This document shows, piece after piece, positions 10,038-19,049 of a DNA stretch of 64,000 nt. How positions within the stretch are numbered: position 1 is the stretch's first letter; each line of letters opens with the position of its first letter. The translations under genes and the position numbers were made by a program. The notes beneath the pieces were generated by a model. That model had not been told where the DNA came from, did not search any database, and worked only from the letters and a program-made list of their open reading frames with translations. Location: the NCBI RefSeq assembly GCF_023667495.1, contig NZ_JAMOZL010000011.1, positions 271,204 through 335,203 of the forward strand, in the 5' to 3' direction. Source of the DNA: Dyadobacter sp. MSC1_007 (GTDB lineage Bacteria; Bacteroidota; Bacteroidia; Cytophagales; Spirosomataceae).

Positions 10038-11594
10038 TTACCTTACCCTAAAAATTCGCTGTCCAGTCGAAACCTGCCCGAACATATCGATGCTTCTAAC
10101 GGTAACCCGGTGCGTTCCGGGTTTAAGTCCTTTTGGAAGACGCCCCTTCCAAATGTGCCGCGATAAGGCTGGTTTATCCATTTCCCAGCCGAAAATAGTG
10201 TTAAGCGTAGTGTCATTTATGGTTGAGCCGAGAAAGCGATTGTAAACCTGCATGGCTGCAATACCTGGATCACGCATCGGATTGTATTCCAGTGTTGTCC
10301 ATTGTGGCCCGTTATCAATGCTCATTTCAATTTTGGAACGTGACGAACCGGCAAAAACATTTACCAGCAACGAGGTTGTATCCAGCGCGGCTTGTTGTAT
10401 GTCATCCGCCAGATAAATATTCATTTGATAATCAGCTGGTCTGCGGGCCGCCTTGAATTTGATAGAATAGCTGTTTCCATCAAAGGCGATTTCGGAATAG
10501 CCATTCGGTCCGCCGTCGTTCATGGTTGCGTGCGGAATGCCGGTTTCATCTTTAATGCCACACCACCAACTTCCACAAACAGTTGCATTGATAAAATGGT
10601 GATGTGGATTTTTACCAAACCAACCCATTTTCTCGTCTGCAAATACGTGGGCCATCGTATGCGTATGCCCGGCAACGGACAAAGTATGTGGGCGATCTTT
10701 TAATATGTCAAACATTCCCTTTCTATTATCGCAAGAAATGATGGGTGCATGCATGACCAATACTACAAGTTTGTTTTCGGGAACGTGGGACAAATAGCTC
10801 TTTACGAAACTAAGTTGCTGGTCCGTAAAGTGAGATTTGTATTTCCCTTCTGAATCGAAATAGACATTTTTCAACGAAATAAACACCACTTGTCCATATT
10901 CAAAAGCGTATGTGCTTGGCCCGTAGAAGCGTTCATAAGTTTCATCTGAAAAATGATCGTCCTTTGCACCCCGGTTAAAGTCGTGATTCCCAAATACATT
11001 ATACCAGGGAATGCCTATCTGGGAAATACTCTCATTGATTTCCTTGAAAAGATTAGGATCGTCAGCCACGATATCTCCCAAACTGATACCCAATACGGCA
11101 TCGGTTCCCAGGCATTCCTCGACTACGTCATGTGTCACATAATTGACTTCTGTCAAGCCCCTGGCCTGCGTATCTCCAAAAATCAATGCCTTGAAATTCT
11201 TTTGTTCTTTTTGCGGGCGAAGACCAAAGTTGATCGATTTCGGTAATGGGCCCGTCGGCGCCATTCCGGCAACCGGAAGTGACGGTGATCCGCCGGGTTT
11301 ATGCATATAATAATGCTGCGGGATCATATCAGTTGTAACCGGAGTCATGTAACCCGCAGGCTTGATCACAAAAAAACCGGTATCATCCCCGCAGGGTAAA
11401 GACCATTTCCCATCCTTGCCCGTCCTAACTACCTCGACGCCGTTGGAGACACATATTCCCGAAAGCGACACTTCGGTTTTATCAAACAAGCCATTGTTGT
11501 TAGTATCCTGAAAGACAATACCGGAAGCAAGATTCTGAGCGTGGGCCAGATTTTGAAAGACACAAAAAAGGACAATCGTCAGGGGTATTTTCAT
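10038..11594 (-). CDS. Exported calcineurin-like metallophosphoesterase
   Basis: 518 residues. After a signal peptide (PLTIVLFCVFQNLAHA) comes an SdrD/B-like domain (GIVFQDTNNNGLFDKTEVSLSG), as found at the front of Bacteroidota phosphoesterases. The catalytic domain has the full calcineurin series: GDTQARG, SLGDIVADD, GNHDFN, MHAPI and GHTHTM. A C-terminal beta domain (about residues 380-518) follows. It should act on a phosphomono- or diester in the periplasm or outside the cell. It is convergent with the amidohydrolase (49-bp gap). Confidence 0.86.
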   Translation of the reverse strand: MKIPLTIVLFCVFQNLAHAQNLASGIVFQDTNNNGLFDKTEVSLSGICVSNGVEVVRTGKDGKWSLPCGDDTGFFVIKPAGYMTPVTTDMIPQHYYMHKPGGSPSLPVAGMAPTGPLPKSINFGLRPQKEQKNFKALIFGDTQARGLTEVNYVTHDVVEECLGTDAVLGISLGDIVADDPNLFKEINESISQIGIPWYNVFGNHDFNRGAKDDHFSDETYERFYGPSTYAFEYGQVVFISLKNVYFDSEGKYKSHFTDQQLSFVKSYLSHVPENKLVVLVMHAPIISCDNRKGMFDILKDRPHTLSVAGHTHTMAHVFADEKMGWFGKNPHHHFINATVCGSWWCGIKDETGIPHATMNDGGPNGYSEIAFDGNSYSIKFKAARRPADYQMNIYLADDIQQAALDTTSLLVNVFAGSSRSKIEMSIDNGPQWTTLEYNPMRDPGIAAMQVYNRFLGSTINDTTLNTIFGWEMDKPALSRHIWKGRLPKGLKPGTHRVTVRSIDMFGQVSTGQRIFRVR

Positions 11595-11803
11595 AAAAAG
11601 AGATTTTACTATTCTCTTGTTTTACGGGTTTTGGGTCAAATCGGGCTATGTGGAAGTTCCAGTGACGGCTTATGGTATGACATCAAGGCGAGAACGTCGG
11701 CGGTATCCTAGCATCCCGATTTGAACCGTACGCGTTTCATGGGATTAATGGTTCACTTAGTAATTGTAAGTGGCAGGTTGAGTTGAATCCTCACGTGGGT
11801 GTA

Positions 11804-12175
11804 TCAACGTTCCTTCGAAAAAACGACCTGGCTTTCTGCGGGAGCTTCTTTCCGGTCATACATGCCGTAATCTCTGATCACCCCTGCAATACGCAAGTGG
11901 TAATCGTTAAAGATGATGGCGCGCCCTTTGGCCTGCGCTTCCCTGTGGAGCTCCAGATTTCTCCATTGGTGGATGGCAACCTCGTCACGCCAGAATGAGA
12001 GGGACAAGATCTTCTCAGGGTTATAGATGCTCTGGAACCTTTCAATGGATATAAACCCGTCTATCTTTTCTAGTTCGGGCTTCAAAGCTGCTGCAATATC
12101 CAGGTACTCCTGCTTCTTTCCGGGTGCAGGTATCACTTCAAAAATCACTGCAATGGCATTTTGGTGGTTCGACAT
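11804..12175 (-). CDS. Antibiotic biosynthesis monooxygenase (ABM) domain protein
   Basis: 123 residues with the small ferredoxin-like ABM fold: AVIFEVIPAPGKKQEYLDIAA, then GFISIERFQSIYNPEKILSLSFWRDEVAIHQWR. Such dimeric proteins act as cofactor-free oxygenases or haem-degrading enzymes; the W in HQWRN is typical. It starts 2 bp after the stop codon of the decayed alpha/beta hydrolase, so the two once formed an operon. With the upstream promoter region deleted (see the pseudogenes at 12178-13005), its present transcription is uncertain. The 209 bp upstream of the phosphoesterase start (11595-11803) shows nothing recognisable. Confidence 0.82.
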   Translation of the reverse strand: MSNHQNAIAVIFEVIPAPGKKQEYLDIAAALKPELEKIDGFISIERFQSIYNPEKILSLSFWRDEVAIHQWRNLELHREAQAKGRAIIFNDYHLRIAGVIRDYGMYDRKEAPAESQVVFSKER

Positions 12176-12177
12176 AA

Positions 12178-12606
12178 CTATTGATCAGATAAAAAATGTA
12201 ATACTTCCCGGTATAATTGAAAGCGGCTTTTTTCAAGGTGCATCACATGCGTCCCTTTGGCTATTTGCGATTACCCTGCTCTTGTTTTTCGGTAAGCGCA
12301 CTAAAGAGCACCAGACGATCAATTTTGTCCGGGTATTTTAAAGCATAGAGCGCAGCAACTGAGCCACCCTATGAATGCGCGATCAGATAAAGTTTACGGC
12401 TACCAGTCCTTTGCAGTATATAGTTCACGGCACTGTCTACATCTTTGTAAACATCTTCTCCCCGGCCTGTCGGAACGCCAGTCACAGCTCCTGCCATGGA
12501 GGAAGACCGGTCGGCATCGCCGTAGCCCAAAAAGTCGAGCGCATAAGTATCGTACTGCTGAATGGCCAGGTGATCCATCAACCTGAGGCCGGTATCCGCC
12601 TCAAAG
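12178..12606 (-). pseudogene. Decayed alpha/beta hydrolase
   Basis: Reading from high to low coordinates, the frame gives LRLMDHLAIQQYDTYALDFLGYGDADRS and then RKLYLIAHS, followed by TAG at 12369-12371 and GGSVAALYALKYPDKIDRLV. The stop sits where alpha/beta hydrolases carry W in the nucleophile elbow HSWGG, so one TGG to TAG change broke the gene next to the catalytic serine. After KQEQGN the frame shifts, the middle of the protein is missing, and the true C-terminus THVMHLEKSRFQLYREVLHF ends with TAG at 12178-12180. The N-terminal about 60-80 residues are also absent. Clearly non-functional. Confidence 0.85.
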
Positions 12607-13005
12607 ACAATTAGTGCACAAGAGAAGACTTCTCCGATTAAACATTGCCGCACCTGTGACGATCACCTTGCCGGAAAGGCAGGAGTGCTGATTACTGAAA
12701 CCCTCCTGAGCAAAGGTTGCTTAATTGAGGATGATGATTCTTACAAGCTAAGCACTAGTGGACAACAATGGTTTGCTAACTTACAAATTGACACTGCTGT
12801 ATTAATAAAACAGCGAAGGATTTTGGCTAGGCCCTGTCTCGATTGGAGCGAACGGCGATACCACCTGGCAGGTTCTCTGGGTGCAGCCATGCTGGATAAA
12901 ATGTTGGAATCCGACTGGATACGTCGTATCAAAGATTCCAGAGCGGTAGTAATCACCAGAAAGGGGCAGCAACAGCTTTACCTGTTGCTGGGGGTTGAAA
13001 TATGA
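12601..13005 (+). pseudogene. C-terminal half of an ArsR-type winged-helix regulator
   Basis: The frame reads CRTCDDHLAGKAGVLITETL and continues to LLGVEI. This matches the second half of ArsR-family regulators of Bacteroidota and proteobacteria, where the hinge is CRTCYDHLAGKLGV. The N-terminal DNA-binding half is missing. The upstream codons run directly into the antisense hydrolase remnant, so one deletion seems to have removed the 5' ends of both divergent genes. A GTG at 12685 could start a 106-residue remnant, but it would lack the winged helix. Confidence 0.8.
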
Positions 13006-13043
13006 ATGCAAAATTGCACCTTTTTATCGGACCTCAAAAGAAA

Positions 13044-13071
13044 AAGGACTTAGCTTTTTAGCTAAGTCCTT
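13044..13071 (-). terminator. Rho-independent terminator after tRNA-Thr
   Basis: An 11-bp perfect stem (AAGGACTTAGC / GCTAAGTCCTT) with a 6-nt loop is followed on the minus strand by a U-rich run (TTTTTCTTTT). It lies just 3' of tRNA-Thr. Confidence 0.85.
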
Positions 13072-13081
13072 CATTTTCAAG

Positions 13082-13154
<73 letters not shown>

Positions 13155-13198
13155 CTTTTTTACTTTGTGATACCGTTTGTTATTCCGTTATCATGGTG

Positions 13199-13229
13199 CA
13201 AAAGTAGTCGAAGAGGATATACAATGCAA
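13199..13229 (-). promoter_or_regulatory. Bacteroidota-type promoter for tRNA-Thr
   Basis: On the minus strand TTG (13227-13229), a 20-bp spacer and TACTTTTG (13199-13206) match the Bacteroidota primary-sigma consensus TTG-N19-20-TAnnTTTG. It sits 45 bp upstream of the tRNA. Confidence 0.75.
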
Positions 13230-13267
13230 CTCTTTCAAAGTAATTTTTTTAAACTTTTTTCGCAATT

Positions 13268-15181
13268 TTAGATAGCTTCCTGAATTATAGTGAGTTGGTG
13301 TTTTAGCTCATCCAGCTGACTCAGCGCACTATTTATCTTCCTTTCGAACTCTGCCTTCAGACGGTCCGACGTTTTGGACTTCGCGAAGAATTCGATATTG
13401 TTCTGCCATAAAGCGATATCATTTTCCAGCTGCGTAATCTTGCGACGAATGTCGTTTTCCTTGCGGTACAGATTACGGGTGCTGTCACCATCACGAACCA
13501 GTTCCACTTCGCTTTCCAACACAGCCTGCTCTTTTTCTTTCGTTGAAAGCTGCCCGATAGCGCTTACATAGGTGTTGATCGCCGCTATGTAGCGTTTCTG
13601 AATCGCCTGCATGTCCTTTTTAGGAACAAAGCCAATCGATGACCATTCGCTCTTGAATGCACTAAGCAGGTTCAGCGAAGATTCGTCCTTGTCCTTGGCA
13701 GCTGCCTCGATCCGTTCGATCAGATCAGTTTTCAGTTTCAGGTTATGCTCGAATTCTTCTTCTACCTCTTTGTTTTTCGCCCGTTTCTGGTCAAAATATG
13801 CGTCACAGGCTTTTTTGAAGCGGTCGTAAATTGTGTCTTTGAATTTTTCCGGAACCTGACCAATTCCCTTCCACTTCTTCTGCATTTCGATCACCTTCTG
13901 CGTCGTTGCAGGGTTATCTTCTCCGGTCGCCAGCAATGTTTCGGCTTCTTCACAAAGCTGATTTTTCAGTTCCAGGTTTTGTTCTCTTTTGGATTCGAGC
14001 TGACGGAAGAATTCGCCCTTATTGTTGAAGAAAGTTTTGAGAGCAGCCCAGAACTTCTTACTGAGCTCTTTACCTTCCTCACGTGGCATAATGCCTTTCA
14101 AAGCAACCCACTGGTCCTGGAACGCCATAATGTCCTTGGTTTTGGCATTCCACTCCTTAATACTCCCCGAGGTGTAAGTGGTGAACGGAACAATCGCTTC
14201 ATAAATTTTCAGCTTCTGTTCGTAGTTCTCCTGCATTGATTTCTTTTGCTCCGCAAACTGGCCTCGTTGCGCATCATAAAGCACATCCAGCGCTTCCTTA
14301 AAGCGTTGCCACAGCTTCTCCTGCTCTTCTTTCGGAGCGGGGCCGAGGTGTTTGTATTCTTCGAAAATATGGTTGGCTTCGTTCAGGATTTCGCGCGTCA
14401 TCGGGCGGGTCTCCAGTGATTTACCCAACTCTTCCACCTTTTCACAAAGCTCAGCTTTCAGCTCCGCATTGCGGCGGCGGTCGAGTTCTTTGAGTTCGAA
14501 GTAGATGTTACGGTTGCTGAAATAACGGTCGATCAGCGCATTGTAGGTTGCCCAAAGTGTACCGTTGTGGGGCGATGCGATATTGCCCGCCTGTTTCCAT
14601 TCGTCCTGGATCTTTTTGAACTCCTCCCAGCTCGATTTAAGCCCGGAAGCATCCGTTTCGCGGTTGCCTTCGTCATCCAGTAATGTGCGAAGACGTTGCA
14701 GAAGGGCCGTTTTTACGTTAAAGTTCTTTTCCTTTTCTTTTTCCTGACTCTGGTAAAATGCGTTTTTCAGTCCTCTGATTTCCCTGCTAAGCGAGTCTAT
14801 TTTCTGAGTTTCTGCGTCATATTTGTATTCGAAGCCATCCTCACCGCCTGTATCAGCGACAAAGGCTTTCAATGCGGCCTCGCGGTCTTTCTGCTTAATG
14901 TGGTCCAGTACCGTACGGATCTCCCTTGCAACGGCCTCCGCCTTTTTCAGTTGGGCAGGTGTCGCGCCTTCCGCGCGGATTGCATTAAGTTCGTTTTCCA
15001 ACAAGTTAACCAATTGTTCCTTAGATAATTGGCTGTAATCAACATCCGGCGTTTCTTCCTCATGCTCTTCATGCTCCTCAGTCAACTCGTTGTTAAGATC
15101 AATTTCAAGGGTGTCAATCGTCTTCGGTGCCAGGTCGTCCTGCTCTTCGCTCTTGACCCCTTCTTGTTGTTCTTGTGCCAT
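13268..15181 (-). CDS. DUF349-repeat coiled-coil protein
   Basis: 637 residues, highly charged. After an acidic N-terminus (EEHEEHEEETPDVDY) come several tandem DUF349 units of about 75 residues, each with the pattern W..FK...D.WK..G / F..Y..LGP / MQKKWKGIGQVPEKFKDTIYDRFKKACDAYF. Long helices and no signal peptide suggest a cytoplasmic scaffold. The function of DUF349 proteins is not established. It is divergent from pdxH with 107 bp between them; TACTTTTG at 15251-15258 faces pdxH. Confidence 0.9.
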   Translation of the reverse strand: MAQEQQEGVKSEEQDDLAPKTIDTLEIDLNNELTEEHEEHEEETPDVDYSQLSKEQLVNLLENELNAIRAEGATPAQLKKAEAVAREIRTVLDHIKQKDREAALKAFVADTGGEDGFEYKYDAETQKIDSLSREIRGLKNAFYQSQEKEKEKNFNVKTALLQRLRTLLDDEGNRETDASGLKSSWEEFKKIQDEWKQAGNIASPHNGTLWATYNALIDRYFSNRNIYFELKELDRRRNAELKAELCEKVEELGKSLETRPMTREILNEANHIFEEYKHLGPAPKEEQEKLWQRFKEALDVLYDAQRGQFAEQKKSMQENYEQKLKIYEAIVPFTTYTSGSIKEWNAKTKDIMAFQDQWVALKGIMPREEGKELSKKFWAALKTFFNNKGEFFRQLESKREQNLELKNQLCEEAETLLATGEDNPATTQKVIEMQKKWKGIGQVPEKFKDTIYDRFKKACDAYFDQKRAKNKEVEEEFEHNLKLKTDLIERIEAAAKDKDESSLNLLSAFKSEWSSIGFVPKKDMQAIQKRYIAAINTYVSAIGQLSTKEKEQAVLESEVELVRDGDSTRNLYRKENDIRRKITQLENDIALWQNNIEFFAKSKTSDRLKAEFERKINSALSQLDELKHQLTIIQEAI

Positions 15182-15288
15182 CGTGATTCTTGTTTCGTAC
15201 GTACGGTCTCTTATAGATTACAAATCTAATAATCTTTCCTCTGAAATGGCTACTTTTGACATCCTAACATTGAACATATTAGTACCAA

Positions 15289-15930
15289 ATGGACCACAAT
15301 ATTGCAAATATCCGCCATGATTATCATTTAAAAGGCCTCGTTGAGAACGATCTCGATGCTGATCCGCTAAAACAGTTCAGGTTATGGTTTAACGAGGTGA
15401 TTGGGGCGGGCATTTCGGAGGCGAATGCAATGATGCTGAGCACTTTCAGCAACGGCCGTCCTTCGGGCAGGATCGTGTTGCTGAAAGATCTGGACGAAAG
15501 AGGATTTTCGTTCTTTACAAACTATGCCAGCAAGAAGAGCCGTGAAATGGAAGCTAACCCGCAAGTAGCGCTCACTTTTTTCTGGAAAGAGCTTGAAAGA
15601 CAGGTGCGTATAGAAGGTAGGGTTGTGAGAACTTCGGACGCCGAATCGGACGCCTATTTTGCCGTCCGCCCGCGTGGCAGCCAGATTGGCGCCTGGGTAT
15701 CCGACCAAAGCGAAGTAATTCCGGATCGGGCGTTCCTGGAAGAGAAAACCGAATCATTCAAAACCCGTTTTGAGGGCAGCGAGGTACCACGCCCGCCGCA
15801 TTGGGGCGGCTATCGCGTTATCCCCGATTATGTGGAATTCTGGCAAGGAAGGCCCAGCCGCCTGCATGACCGACTGGCATATACGAAGCAGATTGATGGT
15901 TCTTGGAAGATTGAAAGGCTCTCGCCCTGA
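15289..15930 (+). CDS. pdxH: Pyridoxamine/pyridoxine 5'-phosphate oxidase
   Basis: 213 residues, the usual PdxH length. Family landmarks are present: MMLSTFSNGRPSGRIVLLKD (FMN and substrate contact), FFTNYASKKSREMEANP, VRIEGRVVR, RGSQIGAWVSDQS, and the C-terminal signature PDYVEFWQGRPSRLHDR ending ERLSP. It oxidises PNP or PMP to pyridoxal 5'-phosphate using FMN in the cytoplasm. Single gene with its own terminator-like hairpin downstream. Confidence 0.96.
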   Translation: MDHNIANIRHDYHLKGLVENDLDADPLKQFRLWFNEVIGAGISEANAMMLSTFSNGRPSGRIVLLKDLDERGFSFFTNYASKKSREMEANPQVALTFFWKELERQVRIEGRVVRTSDAESDAYFAVRPRGSQIGAWVSDQSEVIPDRAFLEEKTESFKTRFEGSEVPRPPHWGGYRVIPDYVEFWQGRPSRLHDRLAYTKQIDGSWKIERLSP

Positions 15931-15964
15931 TAAATTTTGAATGAGTGAATTTCGAATGAGTGGA

Positions 15965-16005
15965 ATGAGTGAATATTCAATTTCTAAAACCAAATATTCA
16001 CTCAT
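15965..16005. terminator. Bidirectional terminator-like hairpin between pdxH and gltA
   Basis: Perfect 13-bp inverted repeat ATGAGTGAATATT / AATATTCACTCAT around a 15-nt loop, in the convergent gap of pdxH and gltA. The core ATGAGTGAAT also occurs at 15941-15950, and a matching inverted copy lies at 16029-16038. No long T-run follows, so termination strength is uncertain. Confidence 0.55.
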
Positions 16006-16036
16006 CGCTCCGGCGACCCGGTCACACATTCACTCA

Positions 16037-17323
16037 TTATTTCCTATCGCTCATCGGAACAAAGTCTCTCTTTGGTGCTCCGGTGTAGATTTGGCGGGGA
16101 CGGCCGATAGGCTCTTTATTGGCACGCATTTCTTTCCATTGTGCGATCCATCCCGGCAAACGGCCAATGGCGAACATCACGGTAAACATATTGGTAGGAA
16201 TGCCCAATGCACGGTAAATGATACCAGAATAGAAATCCACATTCGGGTATAGTTTGCGTTGTACAAAGTATTCGTCTTCCAACGCTGCTTTTTCCAGTTT
16301 CTGCGCGATTTCCAAAACCGGATCGTTGATACCGAGCTTATTCAGCACGTCGTCGGCAGCTTTCTTGATAATGCGTGCACGCGGATCGAAGTTTTTGTAA
16401 ACGCGGTGACCAAAACCGAACAGACGGAAGCCGCTGCTCTTGTCTTTGGCCATATTGATATATTTCTGCGTATCGCCACCATCGTTCTTGATCGCTTCAA
16501 GCATTTCAATTACTTCCTGGTTTGCCCCACCGTGAAGCGGGCCCCACAACGCGCTGATACCAGATGAAATCGAAGAGAAAATATTAGCATGCGATGAACC
16601 CACAAGCCTCACAGTCGATGTGGAGCAGTTTTGCTCGTGATCGGCGTGCAGAATAAGTAGTTTGTTCAATGCAGCGGACACAACCGGGTCAACGTGGTAT
16701 TTTGCCACCGGAAGTGAGAACATCATGTTCAGGAAATTGGAGCAGTAATCCAGGTCATTCTGCGGATAGTTGACCGGGTGCCCTTGCGACTTTTTGTAGG
16801 ACCAGGTCGCAATAGTTGGCAATTTGGCCAGCAGGCGGATAATGTGAAGCTGTGTTACTTCATCCGCATCCTGGTCATTAGTGTCGGGATAAAAGGCACT
16901 CATCGCGCTCACCAGTGAGGATAACACGCCCATCGGGTGTGCATTCACAGGAAAACCTTCAAAAATTTTGCGCATATCCTCATTCACGAGAGTGTGCGTC
17001 CTTATTTCATGCTCAAATTCAGCGAATTGTTGTTCAGTAGGAAGTTCACCGTAGATAAGCAGGTATGCTACTTCAAGGAAAGATGATTTTTCGGCAAGAT
17101 CTTCTATTGAATACCCTCTGTAATTGAGGATACCCTCTTCGCCGTCCAGAAACGTTATAGCGCTTTTGGTAGCGCCGGTATTTTTGTAACCTGCGTCAAT
17201 CGTAATATACCCTGTCTGGTCACGTAATTTGGCAATATCGATCGCTTTCTCCTGTTCACTACCTTCAATTATGGGGAACTCGTACTTTTTACCTTCAAGG
17301 GTCAATTCAGCTATTCGGGACAT
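16037..17323 (-). CDS. gltA: Citrate synthase
   Basis: 428 residues, hexameric type II length. Catalytic landmarks: the histidines in WGPLHGGANQEVI and GFGHRVYKNFDPRA, and the aspartate in PNVDFYSG. The N-terminus SRIAELTLEGKKYEFPIIEG is the usual beta-strand extension of the Gram-negative enzyme. It condenses acetyl-CoA and oxaloacetate at entry to the citric acid cycle. The 267 bp upstream (17324-17590) must hold its promoter, but no clear TAnnTTTG was found there. Confidence 0.97.
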   Translation of the reverse strand: MSRIAELTLEGKKYEFPIIEGSEQEKAIDIAKLRDQTGYITIDAGYKNTGATKSAITFLDGEEGILNYRGYSIEDLAEKSSFLEVAYLLIYGELPTEQQFAEFEHEIRTHTLVNEDMRKIFEGFPVNAHPMGVLSSLVSAMSAFYPDTNDQDADEVTQLHIIRLLAKLPTIATWSYKKSQGHPVNYPQNDLDYCSNFLNMMFSLPVAKYHVDPVVSAALNKLLILHADHEQNCSTSTVRLVGSSHANIFSSISSGISALWGPLHGGANQEVIEMLEAIKNDGGDTQKYINMAKDKSSGFRLFGFGHRVYKNFDPRARIIKKAADDVLNKLGINDPVLEIAQKLEKAALEDEYFVQRKLYPNVDFYSGIIYRALGIPTNMFTVMFAIGRLPGWIAQWKEMRANKEPIGRPRQIYTGAPKRDFVPMSDRK

Positions 17324-17590
17324 AGAAATAAGAATAAAATTAAAAAGGTTAATGACAAGGAAAAGTCAAATCGGGATCAATTCAAGTCAAAGTTTTTGTC
17401 TACCAGCGATTTACTTTCCCAACAAATTAATTTTGTGTTAAATGGCTCCGGGAGTAACCATTTCCCGGTCCGACACAAGCCGCAATATCCTAAAAAACTG
17501 TGTACTTTCTATTATTATCCGTGGTTTATTTGTGAAAAATCAAGACGGAAGCAATAATATTTCACAATTTGAAGTATTAATGCTAATATT

Positions 17591-18037
17591 CTACTGCGGG
17601 CCATTTTCGGTAGCCGGACCGGTTGTTTCCGGCTCTTTCAAGAGCACTCTTTTGATCAGATACCTCATATACATCCCTGTCAGAATTACGGGCAGCAAAT
17701 GCGCGCCGTAGATAAACGCTTTCCCGGTGATCCTGTATGAAAATGTCGAAAACGTTACAAAAACATACATAAACCAACTCACGGCCACCGCTGTGAGCAC
17801 CATATAGGCTGCGATTGCGGTCTGCTTCTTTGCGAACCGCATTACCAGTTCACATATTGCCAGCGAGATTCCCACAACCAAGGCCACCGTCAGCAATGCC
17901 CGCGGAAAATTGCGGATATAATGATGCTTATACACCAATACACCTATTCTACCTATCAAATTTGGATGCGCGAGGAGGTAGGCATCCGTTACACTTAGCA
18001 CCAACAGCAATAGCCAGCTGCTCAATTTCCGGTTCAT
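17591..18037 (-). CDS. Small four-TM membrane protein, unknown function
   Basis: 148 residues. Hydrophobic segments: SSWLLLLVLSVTDAYLLA, ALLTVALVVGISLAICEL, IAAYMVLTAVAVSWFMYVFVTF and AHLLPVILTGMYMRYLI. A short hydrophilic tail follows. Not recognised as a named family. It lies between miaA and gltA on the same strand, 34 bp downstream of miaA's end, so it is probably cotranscribed with miaA. Confidence 0.7.
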   Translation of the reverse strand: MNRKLSSWLLLLVLSVTDAYLLAHPNLIGRIGVLVYKHHYIRNFPRALLTVALVVGISLAICELVMRFAKKQTAIAAYMVLTAVAVSWFMYVFVTFSTFSYRITGKAFIYGAHLLPVILTGMYMRYLIKRVLLKEPETTGPATENGPQ

Positions 18038-18071
18038 CTATCTGAGTGACGTTATTTCAATATTGTTACAC

Positions 18072-19049
18072 TTACACATTACCCGGTCTGTCGTTTTTAA
18101 ATTCCCTGAATCGCTGAATAATGTGGCGGACCTTTTCTTCGTCATTCCAATTATCGGGCAGCCAATTGATAACCAACCCATCTTTCTCCATTTTCCGGAA
18201 AAATGTCATTTGCCTTTTAGCGAAGCGATGGATCTCGGTTTCCAGTTTCGTGCGCATTTCCTCGTAGGTCAACACGCCCGTGAGGTACAGCGTAACGTAT
18301 TTGTATTCCAGCCCGTAGTAGATTAATGACTCTGGATTAAGTCCTTGATTTAAAAGATTTTGAACTTCGTTAATTAAACCTTGCTTCAACCGTTCATCCA
18401 GCCGCTTACTGATCCGCGCCCGACGCACTTCTACTGCCGGATCAAGGCCGAAAATAATTGCCTTATAACGGTCGCAGCCAGAGCCAAAACTAATTTCTGT
18501 GTCAGGGTTTGCCGCAAGAAAACCGACGATTTCCAGTGCCCGGATCAGGCGTTTGCGGGTAGAGATATCAGCCAGTGAGTGGTAGGATGACTCTGTTTGT
18601 AAAAAACGCTCCCTGAGTGATTCCGTTGATAATGCTTCCAATGTTGCACGCAATGGTTCGTTAACGGGCACGGTATCGTTGGCATGCCCTTTCAATAATG
18701 CATAGATATAAAAGCCAGTGCCGCCGCAAACAACCGGAATGTGTTCTTTTGTGACGATACTTCGGTAGGCTTCATCAAAATCACGTTGAAAGTCGTTGAC
18801 ATTATATCGTGTACCTGGCTCACAAATATCGATCAAATGATATGGGACAGCTTGCCCATCGACGAAATACTCATCCAGGTCCTTTCCTGTGCCAATATCC
18901 ATCTGCCTGTAAACCTGCCTTGAATCAGCACTAATGATCTCTCCGCCAAGTTGCCTTGCGACCCGCGTTGCCAGGCGCGTTTTGCCAGATGCAGTGGGTC
19001 CCAGCAGTATGAGCAATGGGGTGTCGGCAGGTTCAGTATTCATTTTCAA
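18072..19049 (-). CDS. miaA: tRNA dimethylallyltransferase
   Basis: 325 residues. The P-loop LLGPTASGKTRLA is at about residues 13-25, followed by the IISADSRQVYRQMDIGTGK and VPYHLIDICEPGTRYNVNDF motifs of IPP transferases and VVCGGTGFYIYALLKG. It prenylates A37 of tRNAs reading UNN codons. The start codon overlaps the 3' end of the upstream gene by 17 bp, showing translational coupling; ATG at 19043 is an alternative start. Confidence 0.95.
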   Translation of the reverse strand: MKMNTEPADTPLLILLGPTASGKTRLATRVARQLGGEIISADSRQVYRQMDIGTGKDLDEYFVDGQAVPYHLIDICEPGTRYNVNDFQRDFDEAYRSIVTKEHIPVVCGGTGFYIYALLKGHANDTVPVNEPLRATLEALSTESLRERFLQTESSYHSLADISTRKRLIRALEIVGFLAANPDTEISFGSGCDRYKAIIFGLDPAVEVRRARISKRLDERLKQGLINEVQNLLNQGLNPESLIYYGLEYKYVTLYLTGVLTYEEMRTKLETEIHRFAKRQMTFFRKMEKDGLVINWLPDNWNDEEKVRHIIQRFREFKNDRPGNV

